Source: Brevibacillus sp042683565
GTDB taxonomy: Bacteria > Bacillota > Bacilli > Brevibacillales > Brevibacillaceae
Assembly (NCBI RefSeq): GCF_042683565.1
Contig: NZ_JBHUJW010000011.1
Span: 117,290 to 181,289, forward strand
Direction of reading: 5' to 3'
DNA: 64,000 nucleotides
Under the pieces are notes generated by a model that was given only the letters and a program-made list of their open reading frames with translations, did no database searches and was not told where the DNA came from. The position numbers and the translations under genes were made by a program. Positions within the stretch are counted from its first letter, which is position 1. Each line of letters opens with the position of its first letter. Positions 42,932-51,529 of the stretch are shown piece after piece.

Positions 42932-43750
42932 TCATTGGGGTGAAGTTTGCTGCTGTATCATTTGTTTGAGTGCGCCATGCTTGGATTCGGTCATGGCAAA
43001 CAGCTCGTCGAAGCCGCGCGGGAGCGTCTTGTCCAGCACGCGCAGTCCTTCTTCGGTGATGCCGCCTTTCGTGGCGACCCGCTCGATCAGCTGGTCAAAG
43101 CCGAGTTGTTCTTTTTGCAGCAGCAGGGCCGTGCCAAGCATCGTCTCGACCAGCATGCTGCGGGCCAACTCGATCGACAGCTCAGGCGTGCGGCGTACGG
43201 CGGCCTGGGCGAACGACTCGAGCATCCCTGCGATCAGGCCAGGGGCGCTGCTCGTCAAGATCGTCACGGTCTCGATTTCCCGCTCTGATACTTCCTGGGC
43301 CACGCTGATCGCGGAGAGGAGACTCAAGAATGCTTCCCGCTGCTGCAGGGTGAGGCGCTGGCTGCAAGTGTACAGCGAGACGCCGCGCAGCACCTGTGAA
43401 GTGACGGTTGGGATGACTTTGCTGACCGCTCCTGTATGTACACGCTCGAGATCGGCGATGCTGACGCCTGCCGCTACGGAGACGACGTGGGTTCCTGCGG
43501 GGATCGACAGCTCGCGCAAAAGAGGCAATATGTCGAGAGGCTTCGTGCAGACGAAGACGATCTCCGCCTGCTGGCACACTTCCTGGGCCGATTCGGCGAT
43601 GGATACCGGATAGTCAGCCTGCAGACGTTCTGCCTTTTCCCGCGTACGGTTGAATACGACCAGCTGCCCGGGAGCGACTGCAGCGCTTTTGCAAAAAGCC
43701 GCCACGAGCATTTGGCCAATACTGCCCAATCCGATAATTCCGATATTCAT
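42932..43750 (-). CDS. Pyrroline-5-carboxylate reductase family protein, ComER-like
   Basis: A 272-residue protein with an N-terminal Rossmann fold (IGIIGLGSIGQMLVAAF, then IVFVCTKPLDILPLL) and the P5C reductase-type helical dimer domain (VATKGGITEEGLRVLDKTLP). The typical SGSGPAY motif reads SSAPGLIAGML, which is closer to the ComER branch than to true ProC. It could reduce P5C to proline or be a ComER-like protein without that activity. The ATG at 43750 has GGAGG upstream. It is cotranscribed with the interrupted dehydrogenase downstream. Confidence 0.75.
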   Translation of the reverse strand: MNIGIIGLGSIGQMLVAAFCKSAAVAPGQLVVFNRTREKAERLQADYPVSIAESAQEVCQQAEIVFVCTKPLDILPLLRELSIPAGTHVVSVAAGVSIADLERVHTGAVSKVIPTVTSQVLRGVSLYTCSQRLTLQQREAFLSLLSAISVAQEVSEREIETVTILTSSAPGLIAGMLESFAQAAVRRTPELSIELARSMLVETMLGTALLLQKEQLGFDQLIERVATKGGITEEGLRVLDKTLPRGFDELFAMTESKHGALKQMIQQQTSPQ

Positions 43751-43789
43751 GGTCCAACCTCCTCCCTGCCATTGTAGCGCAAGCCATGC

Positions 43790-43830
43790 AAAAAAGGTAC
43801 AGCGCCCGCAGCGGGGAGGCTGTACCTTTT
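43790..43830 (-). terminator. Terminator of the YugP-type peptidase gene
   Basis: The stem AAAAGGTACAGC / GCTGTACCTTTT continues on the minus strand into TTTTTTGC, 12 nt past the stop codon at 43842. Confidence 0.85.
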
Positions 43831-43841
43831 GCATCTGTGTA

Positions 43842-44522
43842 TCAGTCTTCTTCGGAGCGGAAAATCATGATGTACTTCGCCAGCTCCAGGACGGAAATCA
43901 ACGCTGCTGCGACGTACGTGAGGGCGGCTGCGCCAAGCACCTTGCTGGCGTCGCGCTCCTCGGTGTTGCGAATAAAGCCCATTTGCACCATCAGCTTTTT
44001 CGCGCGGCTGCTGGCGTTGAACTCGACCGGCAGCGTAATCAGCTGAAACGCGACAGCCGCCGAGAAGAAAATGATGCCTAGCAGCAGCAGACCAGCCATT
44101 TTCAAAAAGAACCCGGCGAGCAGCAGCAGTGGAGCGACACCCGACGCGAAGTTCACGACCGGAAAGATCCGGTGGCGCGCTACCAGCATCGGATAAGACA
44201 CTTTGTGCTGGATGGCATGCCCCACCTCGTGGCAGGCTACCGACAGGGATGAGATCGAGTTGCCGAAGTACACGGGATCGGACAGACGCACGACGCGCGA
44301 CAGCGGATCGTAATGGTCGGTCAGCGTACCCGGGATGTGTTCGACCGGTACATTCGTCAAGCCGTTGGCATCCAGCATGCGCCGCGCCGCCTCTGCGCCA
44401 GTCATTCCGGAGGAGGCAGGGACATTCGCGTATTCGTTAAACGTGCCCTTTACCCGGTACTGTGCCCAGAGAGAGAGCACAAACGCAATGATAATCAGAA
44501 AGTCCATGGGATGGAAAAACAT
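43842..44522 (-). CDS. Membrane zinc metallopeptidase (YugP family)
   Basis: A 226-residue membrane protein. It has one N-terminal membrane segment, the zinc-binding motif VACHEVGHAIQH (HExxH type), two to three central hydrophobic segments (about 130-165), a second conserved region LPVEFNASSRAKKL carrying the probable third ligand Glu, and a C-terminal membrane segment. It matches YugP/Zn-dependent protease DUF (peptidase M-like). The substrate is unknown. Confidence 0.88.
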   Translation of the reverse strand: MFFHPMDFLIIIAFVLSLWAQYRVKGTFNEYANVPASSGMTGAEAARRMLDANGLTNVPVEHIPGTLTDHYDPLSRVVRLSDPVYFGNSISSLSVACHEVGHAIQHKVSYPMLVARHRIFPVVNFASGVAPLLLLAGFFLKMAGLLLLGIIFFSAAVAFQLITLPVEFNASSRAKKLMVQMGFIRNTEERDASKVLGAAALTYVAAALISVLELAKYIMIFRSEED

Positions 44523-44783
44523 TCACCATCACTCCTTACAGTTATCTTCATATACGTCACGATTGCGATTTTATACCTTTCATTTCATTTGTATCCCACA
44601 TGTCTATATACGAAAATATCAAGCAGCAGTTTCACCATTTATTGTACAATTCGCAACCGGTTTTGACAATATTATCACCTGCTTATATGCATGGCGGAAA
44701 CATACTCCTCATGTGCAGGAGGAGTACCACATTGCGTGGATGCGAAAGGTCCATCTGCGTCTTTTTCGTCGCTCTGCGGGCAG

Positions 44784-44829
44784 AAAAAAACAGGCACATC
44801 CAACCAGGAGAGAGGCGGGATATGCCTGT
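44784..44829 (-). terminator. Terminator of the 46-aa gene
   Basis: On the minus strand the stem ACAGGCATATCC / GGATGTGCCTGT is followed by seven T, 10 nt past the stop codon at 44839. It supports the small gene as a real transcription unit. Confidence 0.75.
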
Positions 44830-44838
44830 TTCGGCAAG

Positions 44839-44979
44839 TTAACGATCGTGATTTTGCGTCTTGTGATGTTCGGTTTTTCTCGGCTTTTGAAAGCCGACGA
44901 CTTCCATCATTTTGGAGCTCATCTTGGAGTCCAGCGTCTTTTCCGGAGCTTGCGGATACGTATGTTCACCTTTCGACAC
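44839..44979 (-). CDS. Small hypothetical protein (46 aa)
   Basis: A GTG start at 44979 with AAGGAGG 6 nt upstream encodes a 46-residue, charged, Lys/His/Met-rich peptide (SKMSSKMMEVVGFQKPRKTE region). There is no hydrophobic segment. I do not recognise the family. A strong terminator directly follows the stop codon. It lies between the YugP-type gene and hemL on the same strand. Confidence 0.6.
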   Translation of the reverse strand: MSKGEHTYPQAPEKTLDSKMSSKMMEVVGFQKPRKTEHHKTQNHDR

Positions 44980-45130
44980 GAAGATCCCTCCTTGCGGGTA
45001 ACTGCATGAGTAGTATTCCCGCAGGCGAGCGGCAGGTGCGAGGGAACCGTTCCCACGCATAAGCTGTGCCGTCAGGCTTCCTGTCCGCCGCCCCGCTTTT
45101 CCCTGAATTGCCGCTCTCGTCCCGACAGCC

Positions 45131-46423
45131 TTACGCTTTCAACGCTGCAAAGGAGCGGTCGACGGCTGCAATCGTCTCGCGGATGTCCGCTTCTGTATGC
45201 GCGGTAGTGATGAACCAGGCTTCGTATTTGGACGGAGCGAGGCAGATGCCTTCGTCGAGCATCAGGCGGAAGAAGCGGGCGAACAGCTCGCCGTCAGCCT
45301 TTTGCGCCCCGGCGTAGTTGCGGACAGGCTCGTCGGTAAAGTATACGGCCAATGCCCCTTTGACGCGGTTGAGCTGAATGGTAATGCCATGTGTTTGCGC
45401 AGCTTCGCGGATGCCGGCTTCGAGCATCGCGCCCAGCCGCTCGAATTCATCGTAGACGCCGGGCTGCTTCAGCACTTCCAGGCAGGCGATGCCGGCGCGG
45501 ATGGAAGCGGGGTTCCCGGCCATCGTTCCGGCCTGATATGCAGGTCCGAGCGGCGCGACCTGTTCCATGATCTCCCTGCGACCGCCGTATGCCCCGATCG
45601 GCAGGCCGCCGCCGATGATTTTACCGAGCGCTGTCAAGTCCGGTTCGACGCCCAGCAAGTTTTGCGCTCCGCCGTAGCAGAAGCGGAAGGCCGTGATCAC
45701 TTCGTCGTACACGACCAACGCTCCGGCTTCGTGCGCGATCCGGTTCACAGCTTCCAGGAAGCCTGGCTCCGGTGTGACGATCCCGAAGTTGCCGACGATT
45801 GGCTCCACGAGTACAGCCGCCGTCTCGCTGCCCCAGCGGCTGATCGCCTCTGCGAATGCGTCGATGTCGTTGTACGGTACGGTAATCACTTCATTGGCGA
45901 TGCTCTGCGGAATCCCTGCGCTGTCCGGGATGCCGAGCGTGGACGGTCCTGAGCCTGCCGCCACGAGCACGAGGTCCGAGTGGCCGTGGTAGCAGCCGGT
46001 GAACTTGATGATTTTCACCCGTCCGGTGTAGGCGCGGGCGACGCGGATGCACGTCATGACGGCTTCGGTACCGGAGTTGTTGAAGCGGATTCGCTCCATC
46101 GACGGGATCGCTTCGCGGATCATCGTGGCGAACTGCACTTCCCATGGGGTCGGCGTGCCGTACAAGGTGCCATTGGCAGCGGCCTCGCAGATCGCCTTGG
46201 TCACATGCGGATGGGCGTGTCCGGTGATGATCGGGCCGTACGCTGCCAGATAGTCAATGTATCGGTTTCCGTCCACGTCCCAGAAGTGCGCTCCCTGAGC
46301 GCGTTCCATAGTGACAGGGGCACCGCCGCCTACTGCCTTGAAGGAGCGGGAAGGGCTGTTGACGCCCCCGAGAATCACGTCCAGGGCTTGCTGGTGCAGG
46401 TGTGCGGATTTTTCACGGTTCAT
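45131..46423 (-). CDS. gsaB: Glutamate-1-semialdehyde 2,1-aminomutase
   Basis: A 430-residue class-III PLP enzyme converting glutamate-1-semialdehyde to 5-aminolevulinate for tetrapyrrole synthesis. The PLP lysine is K268 in TALGKIIGGGLPIGAYGG; the substrate motif is NSPSRSFKAVGG and the PLP contacts are NNSGTEAVMTCIRVAR and GCYHGHSD. It is full length. The location between ygaD and bcp-perR matches gsaB of B. subtilis rather than the hem operon copy, so it is probably the second isozyme. Confidence 0.9.
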   Translation of the reverse strand: MNREKSAHLHQQALDVILGGVNSPSRSFKAVGGGAPVTMERAQGAHFWDVDGNRYIDYLAAYGPIITGHAHPHVTKAICEAAANGTLYGTPTPWEVQFATMIREAIPSMERIRFNNSGTEAVMTCIRVARAYTGRVKIIKFTGCYHGHSDLVLVAAGSGPSTLGIPDSAGIPQSIANEVITVPYNDIDAFAEAISRWGSETAAVLVEPIVGNFGIVTPEPGFLEAVNRIAHEAGALVVYDEVITAFRFCYGGAQNLLGVEPDLTALGKIIGGGLPIGAYGGRREIMEQVAPLGPAYQAGTMAGNPASIRAGIACLEVLKQPGVYDEFERLGAMLEAGIREAAQTHGITIQLNRVKGALAVYFTDEPVRNYAGAQKADGELFARFFRLMLDEGICLAPSKYEAWFITTAHTEADIRETIAAVDRSFAALKA

Positions 46424-46572
46424 GTTTTTTCCCTCTTTCTGTCCAAAAGGTCTCCACTATCTTACCACATGCTTGGGAATCAGTGGACAGCAGCGGAGAT
46501 GTATGGAAGGGAAAAAGGAAAAATGATACAATTTTTCAGCAATTGAATACGAGGGAGAAGGCGGTTGTCACG

Positions 46573-47415
46573 ATGAAAATGGAATGCATCTCTGTTGCAG
46601 GAAGCGGGAAAAGAAACGAGGATGCCTACGTCGCGAATCAGGGGAAGCGCCTTTTTGCAGTGGTGGATGGGGTTTCTTCTCTTACGCCTTATGAAAACGA
46701 AGAAGGGCTGACGGCAGGTGCGCTGGCCGCGCAAATCGTGAAACAGCAGATGGAGGAAGCGGGAGAGGAACAGGATCTGACCGAATTGCTGGTCGCTGCC
46801 AATGAGCGGCTTGGTGCGTGCATGCGCGAGGAAGGGATTGATCTGGAGCAAAAAGAAGCGTTGTGGGGAGCTGCATGTGCGCTTGTCCGGGTCGGGGATT
46901 CGCACATCGAGTTCGCGCAGACAGGGGATTGTATGATTTTCGCTGTCTATGCAGACGATACGGTACGGCCTCTCACGCACCCGCAGGTCAGCCATCTGGA
47001 GCAGGCGGCGTTTGCCAGATGGGAGTCGTGTATTCAGCAAGGCATCACGCAACGGACCGAGCTGATGGAGCAGTGTCGGGACATTTTGTGCGCCAACCGT
47101 TATCTGGCCAATGCTGCCGGGGGATACGGCGTGCTAAACGGAGATGTGGCCAGCAAGGCGTTTGTAGAATACGGCCGGATCAACCGGATTCATCTTCATG
47201 CTCTTGTCCTTTTGACGGACGGCCTGTTCATGCCGCGCCCGTACGGCGGAGAAACGCCGCGCTGGGAAGCAACCGTGTTGCCGATTGTACACAAAGGGCT
47301 GCAGCGGTACACGGATGAGCTGCTCGCGCTGGAAAACAGCGATCCGGAATGCCTCAAGTACGTGCGCTTCAAGAAATCAGACGACAAGACGGGGATTGTG
47401 CTGTACATGGATTAA
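46573..47415 (+). CDS. PP2C-like protein phosphatase domain protein
   Basis: A 280-residue protein with a PP2C-type fold: GSGKRNEDAYVANQGKRLFA and VVDGVSSLTPYENEEG carry the Asp metal-site motifs, GAACALVRVGDSHIEFAQTGDC corresponds to the motif DGxxxxAxxGDS region, and ALVLLTDGLFMP to the late TDGL motif. Key Asp residues are partly preserved, so phosphatase activity is plausible but not certain. The substrate is unknown. It lies about 100 nt upstream of the ABC exporter genes. Confidence 0.78.
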   Translation: MKMECISVAGSGKRNEDAYVANQGKRLFAVVDGVSSLTPYENEEGLTAGALAAQIVKQQMEEAGEEQDLTELLVAANERLGACMREEGIDLEQKEALWGAACALVRVGDSHIEFAQTGDCMIFAVYADDTVRPLTHPQVSHLEQAAFARWESCIQQGITQRTELMEQCRDILCANRYLANAAGGYGVLNGDVASKAFVEYGRINRIHLHALVLLTDGLFMPRPYGGETPRWEATVLPIVHKGLQRYTDELLALENSDPECLKYVRFKKSDDKTGIVLYMD

Positions 47416-47517
47416 CGTAACCATTAATTCCAGCACATTGATTTTTGCACAAATCGCACACGCTCATATACACTTACAGATGGAATCTTGCAGAAGCAAT
47501 CAAAAGGAAGGTAACCG

Positions 47518-48528
47518 ATGATTCAAGTGAAGCAGTTGCAAAAGGAATTCCGCATTCACCAGTCCCGGTCGGGTCTCGGTGGTGCTTTTCGCGATTTGTT
47601 CAGCCGCGAGTACAAGACGGTCAAGGCAGTCGACAACCTTTCCTTCACGGTGGAGGAAGGGGAGATGTTCGCCCTGATCGGGGAAAACGGGGCGGGCAAG
47701 TCGACGACGATCAAAATGCTGACGGGCATCCTGACCCCGAGCAGCGGCGACATCGTCATCAACGGCTTCGTCCCGTTCCGGGAGCGCGAAGAGTACGTGC
47801 GCTCCATCGGGGTCGTCTTCGGGCAGCGCTCGCAGCTATGGTGGGACCTGTCTCCGCTCGAATCGTTCCGCCTGCTCAAGAGCGTTTACAAGGTAGATGA
47901 CGAGCAGGGCGGCAAATGGCTGGACCGTCTGATCGAGGAGCTCGATATCGGCTCGTTCGTCAGCCAGCCGGTACGCAAGCTCAGTCTCGGCCAGCGGATG
48001 CGCTGCGAGGTGGCGGCTGCCCTGATCCACAAGCCAAGGCTGCTGTTCCTCGATGAGCCGACGGTCGGACTGGACGTATTGGTCAAGCAAAAGATCCGCG
48101 ATTTTCTCCGCAATCTGAACGAGACGGAGAACATGACCATTCTCTTGACGACACATGACGTGTCCGACATTGAAGCGCTCTGCAAACGGGTGCTGGTCAT
48201 GGACAAAGGCAAGTTGATCTTCGACGGCCTCTTGAGCGATCTGAAGGAGCGCTGGGGCAATGGGACAGAAGTGCAGTTCCAGATGAAAAAGCGCACCCCG
48301 TCGATCGAACTGCGCCGCGTGCTCGGCGATCTGCCCTGTCGGATCGAGCAGGTCAACGAGTATACCTTGAGCGTACAGGTGGCGCGCAGCCAGGAAATGC
48401 TCCCCTACGTCCTGTCTACTGTCATGTCGTCCTTTGATGTGAGCGACGTGAAAATCATGGAGACGAGCACCGAGGATATCGTGCGCAACATTTACCAGAC
48501 AGACGGCGAGGTAGCCAGTCATGCGTAG
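47518..48528 (+). CDS. ABC transporter ATPase (ABC-2 exporter)
   Basis: A 336-residue ATPase. Walker A is LIGENGAGKSTTIKML, the signature is LSLGQRMRCEVAAAL, Walker B is RLLFLDEPTVGLD, and the switch His is in TTHDVSDIEALC. A C-terminal regulatory extension spans about residues 240-335. It is of the viologen-exporter-like ATPase type usually paired with two DUF990 permeases, as here. Its stop overlaps the start of the first permease by 8 nt. Confidence 0.9.
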   Translation: MIQVKQLQKEFRIHQSRSGLGGAFRDLFSREYKTVKAVDNLSFTVEEGEMFALIGENGAGKSTTIKMLTGILTPSSGDIVINGFVPFREREEYVRSIGVVFGQRSQLWWDLSPLESFRLLKSVYKVDDEQGGKWLDRLIEELDIGSFVSQPVRKLSLGQRMRCEVAAALIHKPRLLFLDEPTVGLDVLVKQKIRDFLRNLNETENMTILLTTHDVSDIEALCKRVLVMDKGKLIFDGLLSDLKERWGNGTEVQFQMKKRTPSIELRRVLGDLPCRIEQVNEYTLSVQVARSQEMLPYVLSTVMSSFDVSDVKIMETSTEDIVRNIYQTDGEVASHA

Positions 48529-49315
48529 ACTCTACATGGAACTGATCCGCATGCGCTTTTTGACCATGCTGGCCTATCGGGTGAACTACTACAGCGGGAT
48601 TATCATTTACGCTATCAACATCGGGGCGTATTACTTTTTGTGGGGAGCGATCTACAACGGACAGCAGCAGCTCGGCGGCCTGTCTGTCGAACAGATGACA
48701 TCGTACGTAGCGATCGCCTGGATGTCTCGTGCCTTTTACTTTAACAACATTGACATGGAAATCGCCCAGGATGTGCGGGAAGGAAAGGTCGCCATCGAGA
48801 TGATCCGGCCGTACAACTACTTGTCCGTCAAGACGGCGCAGGCGCTGGGGGAAGGCATTTTTCGCTTCCTGTTTTTCGCGGGTCCGGGTATTTTTCTGGT
48901 CAGCCTGATCATCCCGTTTCATTTCCCTGCCACTGCGCAGGGCTGGGGATTGTACCTGCTGAGCCTCTTGCTTGCCTTTTTCATCAATACGCAGGTGAAT
49001 CTCCTGACCGGGCTGTTCACGTTCTTCCTGTTCCGCAACGACGGCATGATGCGGGCCAAGCGGGTCATCGTCGACCTGATGTCCGGGCTTGTGCTGCCCA
49101 TCAGCTTCTTCCCAGGGTGGGCCCAGACCGTGATGGGCTTGCTGCCGTTCCAGGCGATCAACTACTATCCCAGCCTGATCTTTACCGGGGCGATCACCCC
49201 GGCCAGGGCGTGGGAGCTGATCGGCTTTCAGGCCGTCTGGATGGTCGTCATTCTCGTCCCGATCCTGATGTTATGGCGACTGGCCCGCAATCGGCTGGTC
49301 GTGCAGGGGGGGTAG
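48521..49315 (+). CDS. ABC-2 type permease subunit (DUF990-like)
   Basis: A 264-residue membrane protein with about six hydrophobic segments, starting MRRLYMELIRMRFLTMLAYR. It has the VREGKVAIEMIRPYNYLSVK loop typical of ABC-2 permeases of the DUF990 type. It overlaps the ATPase gene and is followed by a second permease after 6 nt, so the three form a tight operon. The exported substrate is unknown. Confidence 0.87.
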   Translation: MRRLYMELIRMRFLTMLAYRVNYYSGIIIYAINIGAYYFLWGAIYNGQQQLGGLSVEQMTSYVAIAWMSRAFYFNNIDMEIAQDVREGKVAIEMIRPYNYLSVKTAQALGEGIFRFLFFAGPGIFLVSLIIPFHFPATAQGWGLYLLSLLLAFFINTQVNLLTGLFTFFLFRNDGMMRAKRVIVDLMSGLVLPISFFPGWAQTVMGLLPFQAINYYPSLIFTGAITPARAWELIGFQAVWMVVILVPILMLWRLARNRLVVQGG

Positions 49316-49321
49316 GGAGAC

Positions 49322-50128
49322 ATGCAAAAGCTGCAAAACATGAAGCACATCTTTGGCATTTTTGCCGACTATCTGGTGCAGTATTTCAAGACGAGACTCG
49401 CCTACCGGGCGGACTTCCTAGGCGATCTGGCATCGAATTTGATCTCCGAGATGATCAACCTCGTCTTTATCATCGTCGTGTTCGAGCACGTGCCGCTGAT
49501 GGGCGACTGGAAGCGCGACGAGATTATCTTCATCTACGGATTTTTTCTCGTGCCGTACGCGCTGTTCTCGATTTTCTTCGGCTTTTGGGACTTCAACGAG
49601 CGCTACATCATTCGCGGGGAAATGGACCGCATTCTCACAAGGCCGATTCACAACCTGGCGCAGGTCTGTCTGGAATCGATCGCGCCGGACCGGATTTTCG
49701 GCGTGATCTCCGGTCTGATCATCATGGGGTATGCGGCCATTCAGCTCAAGCTCAGCTTTACCTGGTACGATCCGTTCATTTTCATCGTCTTGTCGGTCAG
49801 CGGCGCACTGATCTACGGCGGGGTGTACACGGCGATTTCTGCCATCAGCTTTTTCTCCGATTCGCGGACGGGGATTACGCCGATGATTTACAACATTCAG
49901 CAATACGGCCGCTACCCGGTTGACGTCTACAACAAGATCATCCGATTCATGCTGACGTACGTGCTGCCGTTTGCCTTTGTCGGCGTCTATCCGGCGGCAT
50001 ACTTCCTGCGCAAGGAAACGTGGTACAGCTACGCGTTCATGACGCCGGTGATGGCCGTGATCTTCTTCGGCCTCGGGCTGCTCGTCTGGAACTGGGGAGT
50101 TAGCAAATACAGGGGAGCGGGGTCTTAG
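49322..50128 (+). CDS. ABC-2 type permease subunit (DUF990 family)
   Basis: A 268-residue membrane protein with about six hydrophobic segments. The conserved loop IIRGEMDRILTRPIHNLAQV is the DUF990 hallmark, and the C-terminus has FVGVYPAAYFLRKETW. It forms a heteromeric exporter with the preceding permease and ATPase. No ribosome binding problem is seen (GGGGGG-TAGGGAG upstream). Confidence 0.88.
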   Translation: MQKLQNMKHIFGIFADYLVQYFKTRLAYRADFLGDLASNLISEMINLVFIIVVFEHVPLMGDWKRDEIIFIYGFFLVPYALFSIFFGFWDFNERYIIRGEMDRILTRPIHNLAQVCLESIAPDRIFGVISGLIIMGYAAIQLKLSFTWYDPFIFIVLSVSGALIYGGVYTAISAISFFSDSRTGITPMIYNIQQYGRYPVDVYNKIIRFMLTYVLPFAFVGVYPAAYFLRKETWYSYAFMTPVMAVIFFGLGLLVWNWGVSKYRGAGS

Positions 50129-50147
50129 GACCATGCGCTTTCGGTTA

Positions 50148-50175
50148 TTGTCAAATAAAAAAACCGCAGTATAAT
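50148..50175 (+). promoter_or_regulatory. SigA promoter of the ribU leader
   Basis: TTGTCA (50148-50153), a 16-nt spacer and TATAAT (50170-50175), directly upstream of the FMN riboswitch. Confidence 0.75.
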
Positions 50176-50196
50176 AAGTCTGTATACAACTACACA

Positions 50197-50346
50197 TTCC
50201 TTCGGGGCAGGGTGAAATTCCCGACCGGCGGTGATCGTGCCATGTGCATGTAAGCCCGCGAGCCTTCCCGGCCGATAAACGGCAGGAAGTGCAGGATCTG
50301 GTGAGATTCCGGAGCCGACAGTACAGTCTGGATGGGAGAAGGATGA
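50197..50346 (+). promoter_or_regulatory. FMN riboswitch (RFN element)
   Basis: The conserved RFN blocks appear in order: TTCGGGGCAGGGTGAAATTC, CCGACCGGCGGT, AGCCCGCGAGC, CAGGATCTGGTGAGATTCC, GGAGCCGACAGT and GGATGGGAGAAGGATG. FMN binding should favour the terminator at 50469-50502 and shut off ribU. Confidence 0.95.
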
Positions 50347-50468
50347 CGACAGTACGTTACCACACGTGCTTGTTTGCCTGTGCAAGCGGGAGCGGGGCGT
50401 TCGATACACGCGACAGCCCTATTGTTTCTCGTTCTTAATTTTGCACCTGCTTATGTCTTGCGTCTGTC

Positions 50469-50502
50469 AAAGCCCTGGGGATCTTTTTCCTCAGGGCTTT
50501 TT
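50469..50502 (+). terminator. Riboswitch-controlled terminator before ribU
   Basis: The stem AAAGCCCTG / CAGGGCTTT is followed by TTTG. It lies between the FMN riboswitch and ribU, the usual expression platform position. Confidence 0.85.
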
Positions 50503-50608
50503 GTACGGATAAAGCGCTTCCGGCGTTTGAGCAGCAGTCAGGCAGTGTGGACAGGAACGCACTGTTGCCATTCCTCAGAAGGAGAACATGGACGAGGAGA
50601 TGGTACAC

Positions 50609-51214
50609 ATGAAAGAAACAGCTTTGCATGCAACGAGGTCAACCCAGCGGCTGGTGACGATTCCCATGCTGGCGGCGGTTGCCTTTATCCTGCAGTATCT
50701 GGAGTTTCCCGTTCCGATGATGCCGAGTTTCCTGAAGCTGGACTTCAGTACGCTGCCCTCCTTGATCGGAGGCCTCATGTACGGTCCGATGGCCGGAATT
50801 ATCGTGGAAGTGCTGAAAAATGCGCTGCACATGCTGTTTAAGAACACGGACGGCTTGCTGATCGGCGAGCTGGCCAACGTGGCGGCGGGTGCGAGCTTTA
50901 TCGTGGCGGCGGTTGCCATGCAGCGTGTCAGCCAGGGAAAGAAAGGCTTTTTGACCGGCCTTGCGCTCGGGACGTTGCTGATGAGTGTCGTGATGGCCTT
51001 GGCCAACGCTTTCTTCCTCTTGCCTGCCTATGCCGCCATCTCTCATATGCCGATGGATCAGTTGCTCGCGACGCTCGGCGCCGACAGCGTATGGTCCCTC
51101 ATCCTGTACGGAATCGTGCCGTTCAACATGTTCAAAGGGGCGATGCTTTCCCTGGTCGCCTATCCGGTGTACGTCAAGCTGGCGACCCGCTTGAGTCCGC
51201 GTGCCACAAATTGA
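50609..51214 (+). CDS. ribU: Riboflavin transporter S component RibU
   Basis: A membrane protein of about 201 residues with five to six hydrophobic segments, the substrate-binding component of a riboflavin ECF transporter. The conserved FLKLDFSTLPSLIGGLMYGP motif and the KNALHMLFKNTDGLLIGELAN segment are typical of RibU. ATG 50609 has GAGGAG 9 nt upstream; ATG 50588 with AAGGAG only 3 nt away is the alternative. The upstream FMN riboswitch confirms the pathway. Its stop codon overlaps the proS promoter. Confidence 0.93.
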   Translation: MKETALHATRSTQRLVTIPMLAAVAFILQYLEFPVPMMPSFLKLDFSTLPSLIGGLMYGPMAGIIVEVLKNALHMLFKNTDGLLIGELANVAAGASFIVAAVAMQRVSQGKKGFLTGLALGTLLMSVVMALANAFFLLPAYAAISHMPMDQLLATLGADSVWSLILYGIVPFNMFKGAMLSLVAYPVYVKLATRLSPRATN

Positions 51215-51239
51215 CAATCGGTCTGCGGCTTGTTAACAT
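51211..51239 (+). promoter_or_regulatory. SigA promoter of the proS T-box leader
   Basis: TTGACA (51211-51216), a 17-nt spacer and TAACAT (51234-51239), overlapping the last codon of ribU. Confidence 0.7.
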
Positions 51240-51245
51240 ATTGAT

Positions 51246-51500
51246 TTAAGAAAGCTGTGAAAGCTGCAAAGGCTGTGAAAGGACCCGCAGCATGCGCCGC
51301 GTCCCAGAGAGTCGGCCCTCGTCTGCAAGGCCGATACTGCGGCATGACTGCTCCCCATCCTGAAGCTGCCGGCGATGAGCCGTGCCGGTTGCCCCGCCGT
51401 TATCGGGACTTTGAGTGGATGTGCAGTTTTTGCTGCCATCAATCAGGGTGGTACCGCGGATGTTAATCCTCCGTCCCTATGTTGGGATGGGGGATTTTTT
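51246..51500 (+). promoter_or_regulatory. T-box riboswitch upstream of proS (proline specifier likely)
   Basis: The T-box core AGGGTGGTACCGCGGA (51445-51460) is followed by a terminator stem AATCCTCCGTCCC / GGGATGGGGGATT and TTTTT. In the 3' strand of stem I a GAA (51363-51365 region) is flanked by proline codons CCT (51359-51361) and CCG (51369-51371); either could be the specifier. Uncharged tRNA-Pro would induce proS. Confidence 0.85.
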
Positions 51501-51529
51501 CATTATTTTTCAAGAGGAGCTGTAGCAGG

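Noticed and set aside
46402..46572. In-frame N-terminal extension of the PP2C-like protein
   Set aside because: The extra codons resemble noncoding sequence and would overlap the hemL start region and promoter-like sequences; ATG 46573 begins the recognisable domain.
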